From positions 11,252,501 to 11,316,500 of the forward strand of contig CM050447.1 in assembly GCA_027563935.2 (NCBI GenBank): a stretch of DNA of 64,000 nucleotides. Reading direction: 5' to 3'. A program made the position numbers and the translations under genes. The notes under the pieces were generated by a model. It was given only the letters and a program-made list of their open reading frames with translations. It was not told the origin of the DNA and made no database searches. The stretch comes from Costus lasius. Its lineage: Eukaryota; Streptophyta; Magnoliopsida; Zingiberales; Costaceae. Below are positions 34,577-46,168 of this stretch, in pieces; position 1 is the stretch's first letter, and every line of letters starts with the position of its first letter.

Positions 34577-36138
34577 AATACTCCTCGACTTAAAACTTTG
34601 CTTGTCCTCAAGCAATAAAATAAGTTGAAATACATGCTTGATATAAGAATAATCTTTTGTGTTGAAGTTTGCACCCAAGTTCAGAAAAAATACTCTTTAG
34701 CAATCCAAGATCTAATCAGAAGAAATTAACTAAAAGGAGTGTCTTAAGCATTCACCAGTTTGGTCCCACAGTTTTTAGATGTCAACCAATTTAGAAAGCA
34801 ATAAACATGGGATTCAATCAAAACATACACAACACTCATCTCATTCCTATCCTTCCAATTCATAATGTTGGGGTTAACTCAAATGTTTTATTCAGGATAC
34901 AAAACTCTGATCAGTGCTTTAGACTTCAACTCATATCCTTAGGTACCATTGCCAATTTTTCACAATGCCAGGTAGAGGAGTCTTTTTTTTTTCAATTCAC
35001 ATTTCTTAGATTTCAACTCATGTCCTTCGGTACCACTGCCAATTTTGCACAGTGCCAAGTAGAGGAATTTAAGTGTGATTTTTTTTTTCATCAAGTGAAA
35101 TATCCAAATATAAGTAACATATCCTTTCCTTTAACAAATGTAGTGTCTCCCCAATAGTAGAATGGAATTCAAATACTGAAAAGAGAGTATGTACCCTAAT
35201 ATGAATCGAATGTAAATTGCTATCCAAAATCAATTGAATAATCATAAAAATGTTTGATCCACTAAATGAACAACCTAAAGACAATCCACTTAGAAATTTT
35301 CTAATTCATAGAACATATGGACATAACTATTGAGTAAATTTCTAACAAGTACTACATTCAACATGTCTTTATAACTCTAACCAATCATGCATTTAACTTT
35401 AAGAATTTTGCAAAGCTATCATTAGACAAGACTAATATGACAAGTCAATAAAATTTTCCATCACAAGATATTGCAATATATGCTTTTAAAAGTAATCATC
35501 ATGAAAACGCATAGATCCACACATCATTTAACATGCATAACATAACACTAAAGTGAAAAGCAAGAGGTTCAAATATATCTCATACACTGCAGAGTGTGGG
35601 GCCTGAAGATGTGGACCAGGCCCGCGAATAGTGGCATATATGATACAATGCCAATATCAAAATAACATCCATCAGAAAGTGTTATAACAAATCCATAAAG
35701 AGTTAGAACACAACAACCAAACAGAAACTGGAGTAAAGACGGCTCACCCACTCTAAAATGTTGCATAGTCCTCTATGCAATGTCGCATATGTGAGAGGAG
35801 AAGGTGGCGATGTCGTCAGGTTGCACAGTTGTACTTCACGGGTGAATCCCGCCGGGTTCACCAGCTTGTGAAGTGCACTGGACTTCAGTGAAAACCTAGT
35901 AAAAATCTCCTGTTCGCATAGCACATTTACATCACAAAAAATAATCCTCTAATCAGTGTATAACAAGATTAAAATCTCCTAAAATAAACTAGACAAGCGA
36001 GAGAGTAGAGTACTGAACGATGGTAAACTAAAAACTAAATGACATCTAATGTAACAGAAAGAAAATGAAAGCAACGATATAACTTGGGTTGCCTCCCAAG
36101 AGCGCTAGTTTTAGGTCAATAGCTCGACCATAGAAGTG
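34577..36138 (-). other. Non-coding internal region of gag-only retroelement
   Basis: Between the gag frame and the 3' LTR there is no recognisable coding domain. It holds the conserved GAGGACAAGCAAAGTTTTAAG site next to the LTR, the hairpin at 36083-36100 and one copy of the LTR palindrome at 35840. Confidence 0.7.
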
Positions 36139-38082
36139 TTATTCATAAATCAGAATGAAGATGAAATTACCAAGTGGTTCATACCTTAAAGGGTCAAAAA
36201 ATGATTTCAAGCTTATTTTACCTTCATCATTTACCTTGGTTGTTTCCTTATGCAAATTTTCAAATTGTACCTTCCTCAAGTTGACTAGTTCAGTTGAATC
36301 AAAGAGTTTCACAAAAGCTTCAGCTTCCTCATTATCCTTCACCTCATCTTCAACTGCAAAATAGATTTTTATAGGATCCACAAACAATTCACTAATCACT
36401 TCTTGGTTAACCACTTCCTCAACAACATCAACCTTATGACAAGACCCTACAAAATAAGATATATCCTCAAGTGGTTTCTCATGTTCTATCTCCTCTTTTG
36501 ATTATTCAGGTTGAAGTGTCTCAGGAGATTTAATCTCAGTGTCATGTGCAGGCATCCTAGGCTCCTCAAGTTGTTTGCCGCTCCGAGTGGAGATTGCATT
36601 GCAATGCTCCCTCGGGTTAACTTTTGGCTGTGATTGAAGCTTCCCTAGCGCTCTAGAGGATGAGCTGGCTTGCTGGGCAAGCTGGCTCTCCAATATTTTG
36701 TTGTGCATCTCCAAGGAGTCCATCCTTGTCATCATCAGTTTCATCATATCGGTCAGTCCTTCTATTTGCTTACTCAGTTGAGAGTCTTGGACCGGTCTTG
36801 GTGGGGGATTGTAGTTTGCTTGTTGAGGGGGAAGATTGTAGTTTCTCTGTTGGAACCCAGGTGGCTGCGTGTAATTTTCTTGTTGTGGCGGCCTAAAGTT
36901 CTCTTGCTGTGGTTGGGCTTGTGGTGGCGCTTGCCCTGGTTGAATGGGCTACGTTGTCCGGTAGGAGAAGTTCGGGTGGTTGCGCCAGCCAGGGTTGTAA
37001 TAATTGGAATAAGGGTTGTTCATGGGGTTCATATTTCCAACTGCATTAAGATGTTCAGGCTGACCTTGGACCACTTGTCCATCTCCCACTTGGCACTCAG
37101 CATCTGCATGTCCTACAATGCCACACAGCTCACAAGAAAATGAATTAGTGTCTAAAGAGTTAACAGACCATGAATCAAATTTCTTAGACAGATTGTCTAC
37201 CTTCGCAGTGAGAGCAGTTAATGAATCAAGTTCGAATTTATCTGCTTTCCTTGAAGGTGTACCTCGCTCTGGATTCCATTGATGATAGTTCAGTGTCATG
37301 TCCTCCAGGAGGCTTATAGCATCTTCAGGTACTTTGCTCATCAGTCCTGATCCTCCAGCAGCTACATCGACTGTGAGTCTAGTATTGTATTGCAATCCCA
37401 TGTAGAACGTGTGTACTAGAACCCAAGTCTCACTCCCATGGTGCGGACATAATCTTTGAAGCTCTTTTAATCTTTCCCAGGCTTCGTACAAAGACTCTCC
37501 ATCCTTTTGCATGAAGCTCGCTATCTAGTTTCTGAGTTGGATTGTCTTTGAAGGAGGAAAATACTTCGAGAGGAAAGCTTGAGACAGTTCATCCTATGTC
37601 CGTATTGAGGCTGAGGGGATTGTGTGGAGCCATGGTCTTGCTCTGTCCCTTAAGGAGAAGGGAAACGAACGCAACCTGATAGCATCAGAAGTAGCTTCAT
37701 TAATCTTTAACATATCACAATATTCCAAAAATATAGACAAATGCATATTAGGGTCTTCAAGAGGAGAACCACTGAATTGATTCTGTTGTATCATGGAAAG
37801 TAGAGCAGGTTTAATTTCAAAATTATTGGCCTCGACACTAGGCCTAACGATTCCTGATTGAAACCCATGTGTAAAGGGTGCGGCGTATTCTCGTAGTGTT
37901 CTGGCATGGTTGTTGTTCACAGGTTGTGGCACTGGTTTGTTCTCCATGTCAATGTGTAGGTGTTCCATCTGTCCTTGACCTTCCTTTTGTTGAGTTTGAT
38001 TAATCTTTCTTCTTTCTCTGAAGGTCCGTTCTATCTCAAGATCGATTTCGAATAGTGGTCCTGCCCTGGAACTTCTTTGCAT
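36139..38082 (-). pseudogene. Retroelement gag and extension, interrupted
   Basis: A single minus-strand frame from the ATG at 38082, broken by several in-frame stops. The first piece (38082-37594) has the gag core (FEIKPALLSMIQQNQFSGSP, DAIRLRSFPFSLRDRARPW). The second (37512-36949) has a CCHC knuckle (CELCGIVGHADAEC). The downstream pieces (36747-36502 and 36414-36139) are a linker and an acidic segment without a recognised domain. All pieces share one frame, so point mutations rather than frameshifts did most of the damage. Confidence 0.86.
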
Positions 38083-38249
38083 AAAAATCTGTCAGACTCA
38101 ATTAAGAAGTTCAAAGCAATTAACACAAGCAAAAAGCAGTGTGAAACAAAAATAAAGAAAGAAAAGAAAAACTAACTAAAGCTTAGTCTACCAGTCCTTA
38201 GAAGTATGCTAATATCAACCGTTGTTCCCCGGCAACGGCGCAAAAAACT

Positions 38250-39981
38250 TGACACATTCCGCAAGTGCACGGAAATGTCGAAGTAATATAAAAGATATCG
38301 TCTCCCACAGGGAACAAGGTGAGTACTAGAAAATCTAATTCTTGGAATCTAAGCTGGTCAATTTGTGGCTTTTGGAACTTGAAAACTAAAACTAAGCAAA
38401 AGTAAACAAGAAATCAAACAACTACGACAGGGAAAATATATGAGAGAGAATATCAGGGCAAAGGTTTCCACCACTCCGACGATTCTATTTGCGCTGAGAT
38501 ATAAACATCAGTTACATGGATTTACAAATATGCATAAGGAATCTACCCTAGGGTACAAGGTGCCCTCTTTCAAGTGTACACCCCGGTGTTTGCCTAGAAC
38601 GTCTCCTACTTTCGCGGTGGACTATTTTCGACAAACCCAATGGGTTCCGTGGTAGATTATGGACCCTCGAGCGAAGAACAAGCACTTTCGTGTCGACCCT
38701 TCACAAGATTCACACTAAGGTTCGGTCGTTACGGTCCTACTTTCGTTATGAACCGTAACAACTATAACATGATAATACTTGGCCAGAGTACAAATCAAGA
38801 ATTAAATGCATCAAGTGAAATATGCTTAAGATATGATCCAAATAACAAGATCAAAACATAAGTTGCAAACAAGAATCGTCAGAGGGCTTCAACCTAGCCC
38901 TGAAAATAGGTTTACGCTACAACCATCGTCACAACGCACAAAATACTCTCTTTAATCATAGGAAAATCACATGAAAAGATTTCTAAGAGAGAGGAGAAGA
39001 TAAACCGAAAGAAATAAACAAGAATCACAGGGTTTCGATGATCGAATCTCCAGAAATCTGCTCGAAGTAGCCGAATCATCGTGTTCTTCTGCCCTAGCCG
39101 CTTCGTCGTGTGATTGCTCTCCCCTTAGGTCATGAAATTTAGGGATTTATATTCTTTCTCTTCGCCTCGAAGTAAGCTTTCCAAACAGTCCTCACTTGCT
39201 AAATTTGGACTTGAATCGGGTTCAAAATCGCCAAAATACTGAAGGGGTGTCGGTCAACTCGCCCTAACTCGCTTTTCCTCGATTGCTCCTCAAATATGGT
39301 ACGATAATTAGGGATTTTATGTTCCTTGCCCTCTCCTTCGAATCAGATTTCCATAGAATCCTCACTTGCTAAATTTGGACTTAAATCGGGCCGGGAATCA
39401 GTGAGAAACCAAGTGGAGGTCGGGCTGTTCCGACAGCTTCACAGGCGAAACCCGTGGGGTTCACCAGGTGGTGAAGTGCACGGCGCAGATCTGTTGTGAA
39501 ATAATCACAGGTGAACCTCACCTACCAGTGAAATCCTCGGCATATTTTTGTGCAAGTATCTTCAGACAGAATCACGGGTGAACCCCATGGGGTTCACCTG
39601 CCAGTAAGTGTGCGGCAGATTTCAAAAACCTTTGACATCATCGGTGAACCCCGCCGGGTTCACCAGGCAGTGACGCGCGTGCTGAATTACGTCCTTCGGC
39701 AAGATCACGTCACCCGACCGTGAAGTCCAGAAAAAGCTCCGATTAAGCTCAAATTTTACGGGCAGCTTCGTCTTCTCATAAGGAATCACCTCATGCTCTT
39801 AGATTCTTCAAAAAGACTTCAAAATTGGGTGATTTTACCTGAAATTCAATAAGACAGACGAAAAGTGAAGATTCTAAAAGTTTTTAACTAAATAAGCCTT
39901 AAAAGAGTGTAAAAGTATTCAAATAAGCCCAAATTCATCATGGAATATCAGTAAAAATCACTACTAAAATGCAAGGCATCA
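38250..39981 (-). repeat. 5' LTR (minus orientation) of gag-only retroelement
   Basis: A 1,732-bp partner of the left LTR with scattered substitutions and small deletions. Its inner end abuts the primer-binding site and its outer end is followed by GCACC. Confidence 0.9.
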
Positions 39982-39986
39982 GCACC

Positions 39987-42815
39987 GCATCCAGAACCCG
40001 TGAGAGGCACACGCATGGAAATCAAGGCAGTAGATCAAAAATCGAAGCCCATCGGAGACCTGCCTGAGGCTCGCCGGAGCACCGTCTGACCAAGCCAGAC
40101 CTTTATGGAAACTAGGGAAGTGCCGGCGAACCCATCCATGTTCGCCGGACACCACCAAGAAGAGGGCCGAAGCCCCCAGCCTCGCTAGACAAGCCCAACC
40201 TTGCCGGCCAACCACCATTCCACCGGAAACGACGAGATTTAGAAGGAACACGGTGAGGGGAGAATCAAACAAAGTCAGCGACGCTCGCCGACAAGGACCT
40301 ACCCGCCAAACGGAGCCGGAGCGAGAGGAGGTAGGAATGTACCTCGGCGGACGTCCGTCCGCTGGCTCCACCACCGGTGACACCAAAGAGAAAGGAGGAG
40401 GAAGGAAAGAGGAACGCCGCCCCCAAGCTTCGTTGCGTCCCATACCACCGCACCCCAACCCACTAGGAAGCCGCAAGAGACCATCGCCGCCACCGGGAGC
40501 CTCTCGCCGGAAGCCACCGGACGGTGAAGGGTAGATTGGGGGAGAAAGGGGGAAGCCGACCAACCGCCGTTCGCATTCGAACGAATGCATACTGTGCACG
40601 CGGGCGAACCCACCTCGCACTGTAGCCCTAGCCCTCAAAACGGAGCTTCGCCCCGCTGACTCGATTTGCACCCACAACCCATTAACCCACTTCCCTAAGA
40701 ATGGGCTTGGGCAGCGAGTTGGGCCTGGGCCCAGCGCTTAGGGCTAACAGCTTGCATCTCCTTTAGAATTTAGATCAGCTGCTTTTTTTAATTCGAGTTA
40801 TTAAGGACATGTTTAGCCTGCAAGTAGTTTTTTTTACCTAAAAAATAGTTAGAAACTATTTACTAATAAAAAATAAAAATTAGAAAAGCTATAATTTATT
40901 TTTTAAAAAAATATTTTATATAATTTTATTTAAAATTTTAATACTAAAGAAAAATAAAATATATTATTATTTTTAAATAATTTAAAATAATATATTTATT
41001 TATTATTTTAAATAATTTAAAATAATATATTTATTTATTATTTTAAATAATTTAAAATAATATATTTATTTATTATTTTAAATTTTAACAATAGTTAAAC
41101 TTTTTTTTGCCTAAGGCTAATAAATATTTTTAATGATAATATACAAGGAAAAAGACATTGGCTAATTACATACTCTACATGACTTCAAAGAGTCAGACAA
41201 AGTGCATCCTATTCATAGGCTACACTGCCATCAACATAATAACTAGGAACACAACCTGCTCCTCATCAAGTCATATGACAAACACAAATCCAAGACAACA
41301 TGACACAAACAACTACAAAGGACCAACATAAACATCACAGCACAATAGGAATCACTTTTGAAGCTTAATTGACGTGATAAATGGTAGCCAACCGAGATTC
41401 CCACGAGTCTAGAAAGATACTTGTGTTCTGGTCCATTTTGGCATAGGTCACAAGATAATTGACTTTGGTTCAGAAAGCATAGCTCAAATTGTGAAGAATT
41501 TTCCCTTACGTTTTGCTTTTATTGTTAAGCATTTGACTATTATAATCTTTCTAGACATAAATAAATCCCATAAACAAAAGCTTTTTCACAATGGCAATTA
41601 CATTAATAGATTTTTATACTATACTAATACAATCAATAACTTGGGGCTACGAGTTCTCAGGACAGGAGATATTGCACCTTTATTTCACTGCTTTTCAAGC
41701 CATGGCAATTCCCTCAATCAAAAAACAAATGCGCCATTATCTCTTCCTGGGATTGACAAAGAAAGCACAACTTGTTACTGGTGATGCAGTGCAATACAAC
41801 ACAATTAAAAAATTATTAACTAAATATCTTATAAATTTTAATAATGCTATATAATACAATACAATTTAGCATAATTATAATCTATTAAAGCGGGGCTAAC
41901 CCTAAACTGTCTCAATAAATCAAATAATCAAAATCAAAACATAAACTTTGTTTATTTTAAAAACAAGACTCATTGCAGCCTTCACAGTAGCTTAGCCAAG
42001 CCCAAGCCCATATTTCAGTGAGTAGCTTGAGAAGCCCATGCCCAATAAGAGACCATCGCTTATCACGTACATGAGGGCATGGAGAAGAGGCAACAGAAAG
42101 GCAGCGGCGACCGTCCACTCCGCCCGCGCAGCGCCGGCCAGCGAGGACTGCCAAGCCGACGTGGCCACCCAGGCCACGGGCTCATCACGTGCCGATGCGT
42201 GAGTAGCGCAAGAACAACCTTTCCAATACTTTTTGGGAGGTTGCCGGAGCCCGCCACCCTCTCTTCCTCCTCGAAGCAGAGCCACGGTCAAACATTAGTG
42301 GCGGGGCTGGAGGGGGGGCTCACGCAGTTGGACCTCCCTGGCAAGAATCCATCTCCTTCATTTGATTGATACACTCACTAAATTTTATACAGCCCATGAA
42401 CTGCAACCTGGAATGTGGTGTATCCATGTGTGATCCTCTCCTTTTGTCAGCTTTCCATAACCCTGCAAATTGACGGCCACCTTGGAGTGAGGGAAATCCA
42501 GAACTACGATGACCTCAGATGACGCGCCGCCCACCCTACACTATCTCAGCTCCGCAATCATTAGCGACAAGAAAGTGGAGCAGAAGGACCGACGTAATTG
42601 TTCCATCTTACTTGACACCATACAATTCCTGTAATCCAATCGAATCAGTCCACTACGTTGCAGAGGATCCAGAGTCAGTTTCGGCAATGGAGCAACTAGC
42701 TTCACTTGCCCCGATTGGATCCCCTCCCCCCACTAAAATCCACAGCTTAGAAAAGGGGCGGTTCCTGCCGCCATTCTCCTTCAGTACAGCAAGTGAAACA
42801 AAGCTTCCAGCTTGC
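39987..42815. other. Intergenic region upstream of the FRO gene
   Basis: At 39987-40740 the sequence is GC-rich and supports a 232-codon minus-strand frame (40677-39979) with no recognisable domain. It starts inside the retroelement end, so I treat it as spurious. 40750-41110 is very AT-rich with a tandem repeat. 41150-42500 has no recognised gene. A CACGTG E/G-box lies at 42186-42191, about 630 bp before the FRO start. E-boxes are bound by the bHLH regulators of iron-deficiency genes, but this single site is weak evidence. Confidence 0.5.
40975..41083. repeat. Three 35-bp AT-only tandem repeats
   Basis: Three near-identical copies of a 35-bp unit beginning AAATAATTTAAAATAATATA, in an AT-rich spacer. 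No function is implied. Confidence 0.9.
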
Positions 42816-45800
42816 ATGGCTACGCCTCTTCTGCTCCTGAAGCTGTCGGCGGCCACGCTACTTGCAGCATTGGCCTGCATCTGGATCGCCAGGCCGACTC
42901 AGCATTGGAAGAGATCATGGCACGTCGCCGAAGACAGGGCCGGCGGCACCATCCTGGGAGACAACGGTACAAGAAGATGCAGAAAATCACCTCTCGGGTT
43001 GCGAATTCTTTTGGCTCTTGATTGAGTTCTACTGACTTTGCAGGTCTCGTAGTGTTGGTGTACTGTTTCCCACTTCTAGCAGTGGCAGCGCTTGTCTACA
43101 TCTGCTTGTACATGACTGCTCAAAAGGAGCAGAGAAGGTAATTCTAAATTGAGAGATTTCTGCAACTTTTATGGCTCAATATAAGCTGAACGATTCGATG
43201 AACTAAATAATAGAGAAAATAAGGGCGAGCCAACAATGGAAGCCATAATGCCATGTTAAGTTGATAGGAGTTATGATTATCTCAAAAGCTCAAACTAGTA
43301 GTAAAGAAACTAATTATATATTAGATAGTGGTAAATAAGAGCTTTCTGCATTTGTTTCCTTGTTGGGTTAGCTGAATGATGGAATTTGCAAAGATTTGAT
43401 TGTGGCATCACCATATCAGATGCTTAATCTAATAATAAAACTCATGCTCAATTTATCTACTTATAGTTTGACATAGAAGTTTATTAGTTTAGTCGAAATC
43501 TTGAAATCTCAACTCACTGATAGGTTTATGGTTGATAGAATTCTGAATTTTTAGCAGAGGGAGGAGGAGACAATGGATGACTAAACTCACAAATCCATTG
43601 ATCATCATGAGTAATCCAGTGGGGATAGTTTCAGCTGCAGAACTCTTATCTGCAGCACTTTTCATCACCTTCCTGGCTTGGACATATTACTCTTATATCT
43701 CTAGTGACTTCAAGAAGATGACACCCAACAAGTCTCTTCATTTGAACAGGTAGACGACAGGGTTTGTGGCAGTACCTGTGTTCTTTTTCAGTTCTTGTTG
43801 AAATTTGCTTCCTGTTTGGTCTCAGATGGCAGCTAAAGACGATGCGCCTAGGTGTTCGGATTGGTTCGATCAGTGAAGCATGCTTAGTTCTACTGTTCTT
43901 GCCAATTCTGAGAGGGATGGCAGTGTTTAGGATACTTGGGATTCAGTTTGAGGCTTCAGTGAAATATCATATTTGGATTGGTAATGTGATGATATTGCTC
44001 TCACTTCTGCATGGCTTCACTATAATGTTCGTATGGACTGTCAAAAGGAGCTTGTTGGAGGAGGTAAATGACTATGTCCATGCTTACAATTGAGTTCATA
44101 TTGATTTTGTGTTCCTCCTGTTTTGAAATTTGCATGCATGGCTTATAATTCTGCAGTTCTGAACATTCATTCATTTCCTTATTTTCTTTCTCTCCAATGA
44201 CAGATTATAAAATGGCAATCCATAGGGCGTGTAAATATCGCTGGAGCAATCGCTTTGGCAACTGGAGTAATCATCTGGATAACATCACTTCCTCAAATAA
44301 GAAGGAAGCAATTCCAGCTATTCTTCCTGGTTCACCACCTTTATATAGTCTTCGTCTTCTTCTTCTTGATGCATGTTGGAGACAAGCATTTCTATTTGGT
44401 TCTTGCTGGTGTTCTTCTCTTTGTGGTCGACAAAATCTTGCGCATCATTCAGTCGAGGAAAACGACTCTTGTAGCTTCTGCGAGCACACTGCCTTGCGGA
44501 GCAGTGAAGCTAACTCTCCCTAAACATGCCTGTGAGCAGTTTCTTTTTTCTGATTCACCAAACTCTTTTGTGAAATTAATAGTTGCTGAATCTTCTATCA
44601 CAGGCATGAGCTACACTCCAACAAGCATGATCTTCATTAAAGTTCCAACCATATCAAAGTTCCAATGGCACCCTTTCAGCATAACTTCTAGCTCCAACAT
44701 GGATAGTTCTGAACTGTCCATCTTGGTCAAGTGCCATGGAAACTGGACTACTGGCCTCTACAACATGGTGGCTTCAGCGGTCGAAGGCAGCTCTGATCAT
44801 CTGAACAACATCCCAGTAGCAGTTGAAGGCCCTTACGGTCCAGCAACTGTTGAATACCGGAGGTAAAAGAAAACTTTCATGCATTTCACAACTGATTTAT
44901 GTAACAAAAGCAAAGATATCTTGAATGTTATGATGACTAAAATTCTTGCTGTTGGCTATTTTGGATCAATAGCATGATCTGAAACTGAACTCTGGTTGCA
45001 AATTCAAAATTCTGAGTTCATTGCTCGTAAGTATCCCTTGTCAGTGAATATTATACTTAATCTAATGGAAGTTCCAAAATCTACTATTTTCCTATCTCTC
45101 CTCATGCTTTTGACTATGTTTGACTTGACAATACAAGGGAACGACGATCGTCTAGACTCATTAAGTTTTATGAACTAATACACAATTTCTCCTACTTCCA
45201 ATCTGAAACTAAACTCTGGACACTGAATCAGGTACAATAGCTTAGTGTTGATTGCTGGTGGATCTGGGATATCTCCATTTCTGAGCATTATTGAAGACAT
45301 TGCTTCAAGAAATGACGGCATGGATAGGAAGCCAACCAAGGTGCAGCTAATATATGCAGTGAAGAAGGTTCAAGATCTCAGCATGCTAGCTCTGATTTCT
45401 CCATTGTTACTCAACCAATCTGCTGAGCTTGGAAATCTCAAGCTGAAAATTTTTGTGACCCAAGAAGATGCACCACCAGTTACAGTTGACAAGCTACTGC
45501 AAGATTTATCTATGGTTAAGACGATCACCTTCACTAAGGCTTCTCCCAAGGATGCTGTCCCACTGGCCGAAGGACTGCTTTGGAAGGCTATGATCACAGC
45601 ATTCTGCTTCGTCGTTTTTCTCGCTTCTCTTATCCTTTTGAGCCTTATTTTCTTGCACAAAGGAAAGAAATCTTCCGATGAGAACAATCCATCATGGGTC
45701 GGGGACCTTTTTGTTCTCTGCTCCATTACCATTGCTGCAAGTTGCTGCGCAGTGGCCACTGTTCTGTCAAGATGGAGGAGGAAGCCAAAGAGTGGAGGCC

Positions 45801-46168
45801 AGCCATGTCCTCACAAGAAGGAAACAAGTGCAGAAATGCCATTCGCAAAAGTACAAGCTGAAGTAGTGGGGAAGCATGAGATAAGCTTTGGCAGCAGGCC
45901 TAATCTAGCAGGTTATGTTTTTTTCTTCTTGTGGCCAAGTCAACGTTTAAATTCCTTACCCTAATTCAAATTCTGATTAGAATTTGAAACTCTTGCAGAA
46001 ATTCTCTCTGGGTTTGACATGAGCGCAGAAGATTCAGAAGTTGGGGTGTTTGTCTGTGGCCCAATTTCCATGCAGGAATCAGTTGCATCATTCTGCACAA
46101 GAAGCACTAAGGATGAAGGAAAGAGCAAAGGTTCCTTCAGTTTTCACTTCATCAACTTTTATCTGTGA
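42816..46168 (+). CDS. FRO: Ferric-chelate reductase (ferric reduction oxidase, FRO1/FRO2-like)
   Basis: A membrane flavocytochrome that passes electrons from cytosolic NADPH through FAD and two hemes to Fe(III)- or Cu(II)-chelates across the membrane. Eight exons with fitting phases give 703 residues: 42816-42966, 43044-43137, 43558-43749, 43826-44063, 44204-44531, 44604-44862, 45232-45911 and 45999-46168. The four heme histidines expected of the family are visible: H194 and H208, and H269 and H282. The FAD motif HPFSITS is at 357-363 and the NADPH motif AGGSGISPF at 429-437. Two further membrane helices come after the NADPH region (LLWKAMITAFCFVVFLASL, LFVLCSITIAASCCAVATVL), followed by a C-terminal VGVFVCGP block. 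The length matches FRO family members (about 700-750). The ATG at 42816 gives a short N terminus before helix 1, as in other FROs as I recall them; the frame stays open upstream to 42519, so an in-frame ATG at 42688 is possible. The exact paralogue number cannot be assigned. Confidence 0.92.

Larger units (their letters stand above)
32825..39981 (-). mobile_element. Gag-only Athila/Tat-like LTR retrotransposon
   Basis: A 7.16 kb element on the minus strand, with LTRs at 32825-34576 and 38250-39981 and a perfect 5-bp target duplication GCACC (32820-32824, 39982-39986). The primer site beside the right LTR (GCGCCGTTGCCGGGGA on the minus strand, about 38225-38242) is the tRNA-Asp type. The only recognisable coding region is gag with its downstream extension (38082 to about 36139). 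Protease, reverse transcriptase and integrase are absent, so it must have moved with enzymes from another element. It shares gag blocks, hairpin and pre-polypurine sequence with the element at 24014-31266. Confidence 0.9.

Noticed and set aside
39979..40677. A 232-codon minus-strand frame
   Set aside because: Its last codons lie in the LTR end, the sequence is GC-rich without domain features, and an overlapping plus-strand frame exists. Composition explains it.
42519..42815. N-terminal extension of FRO from the ATG at 42519
   Set aside because: The frame is open but FRO proteins normally begin shortly before the first membrane helix. The extension lacks any transit-peptide or family similarity that I can recognise.
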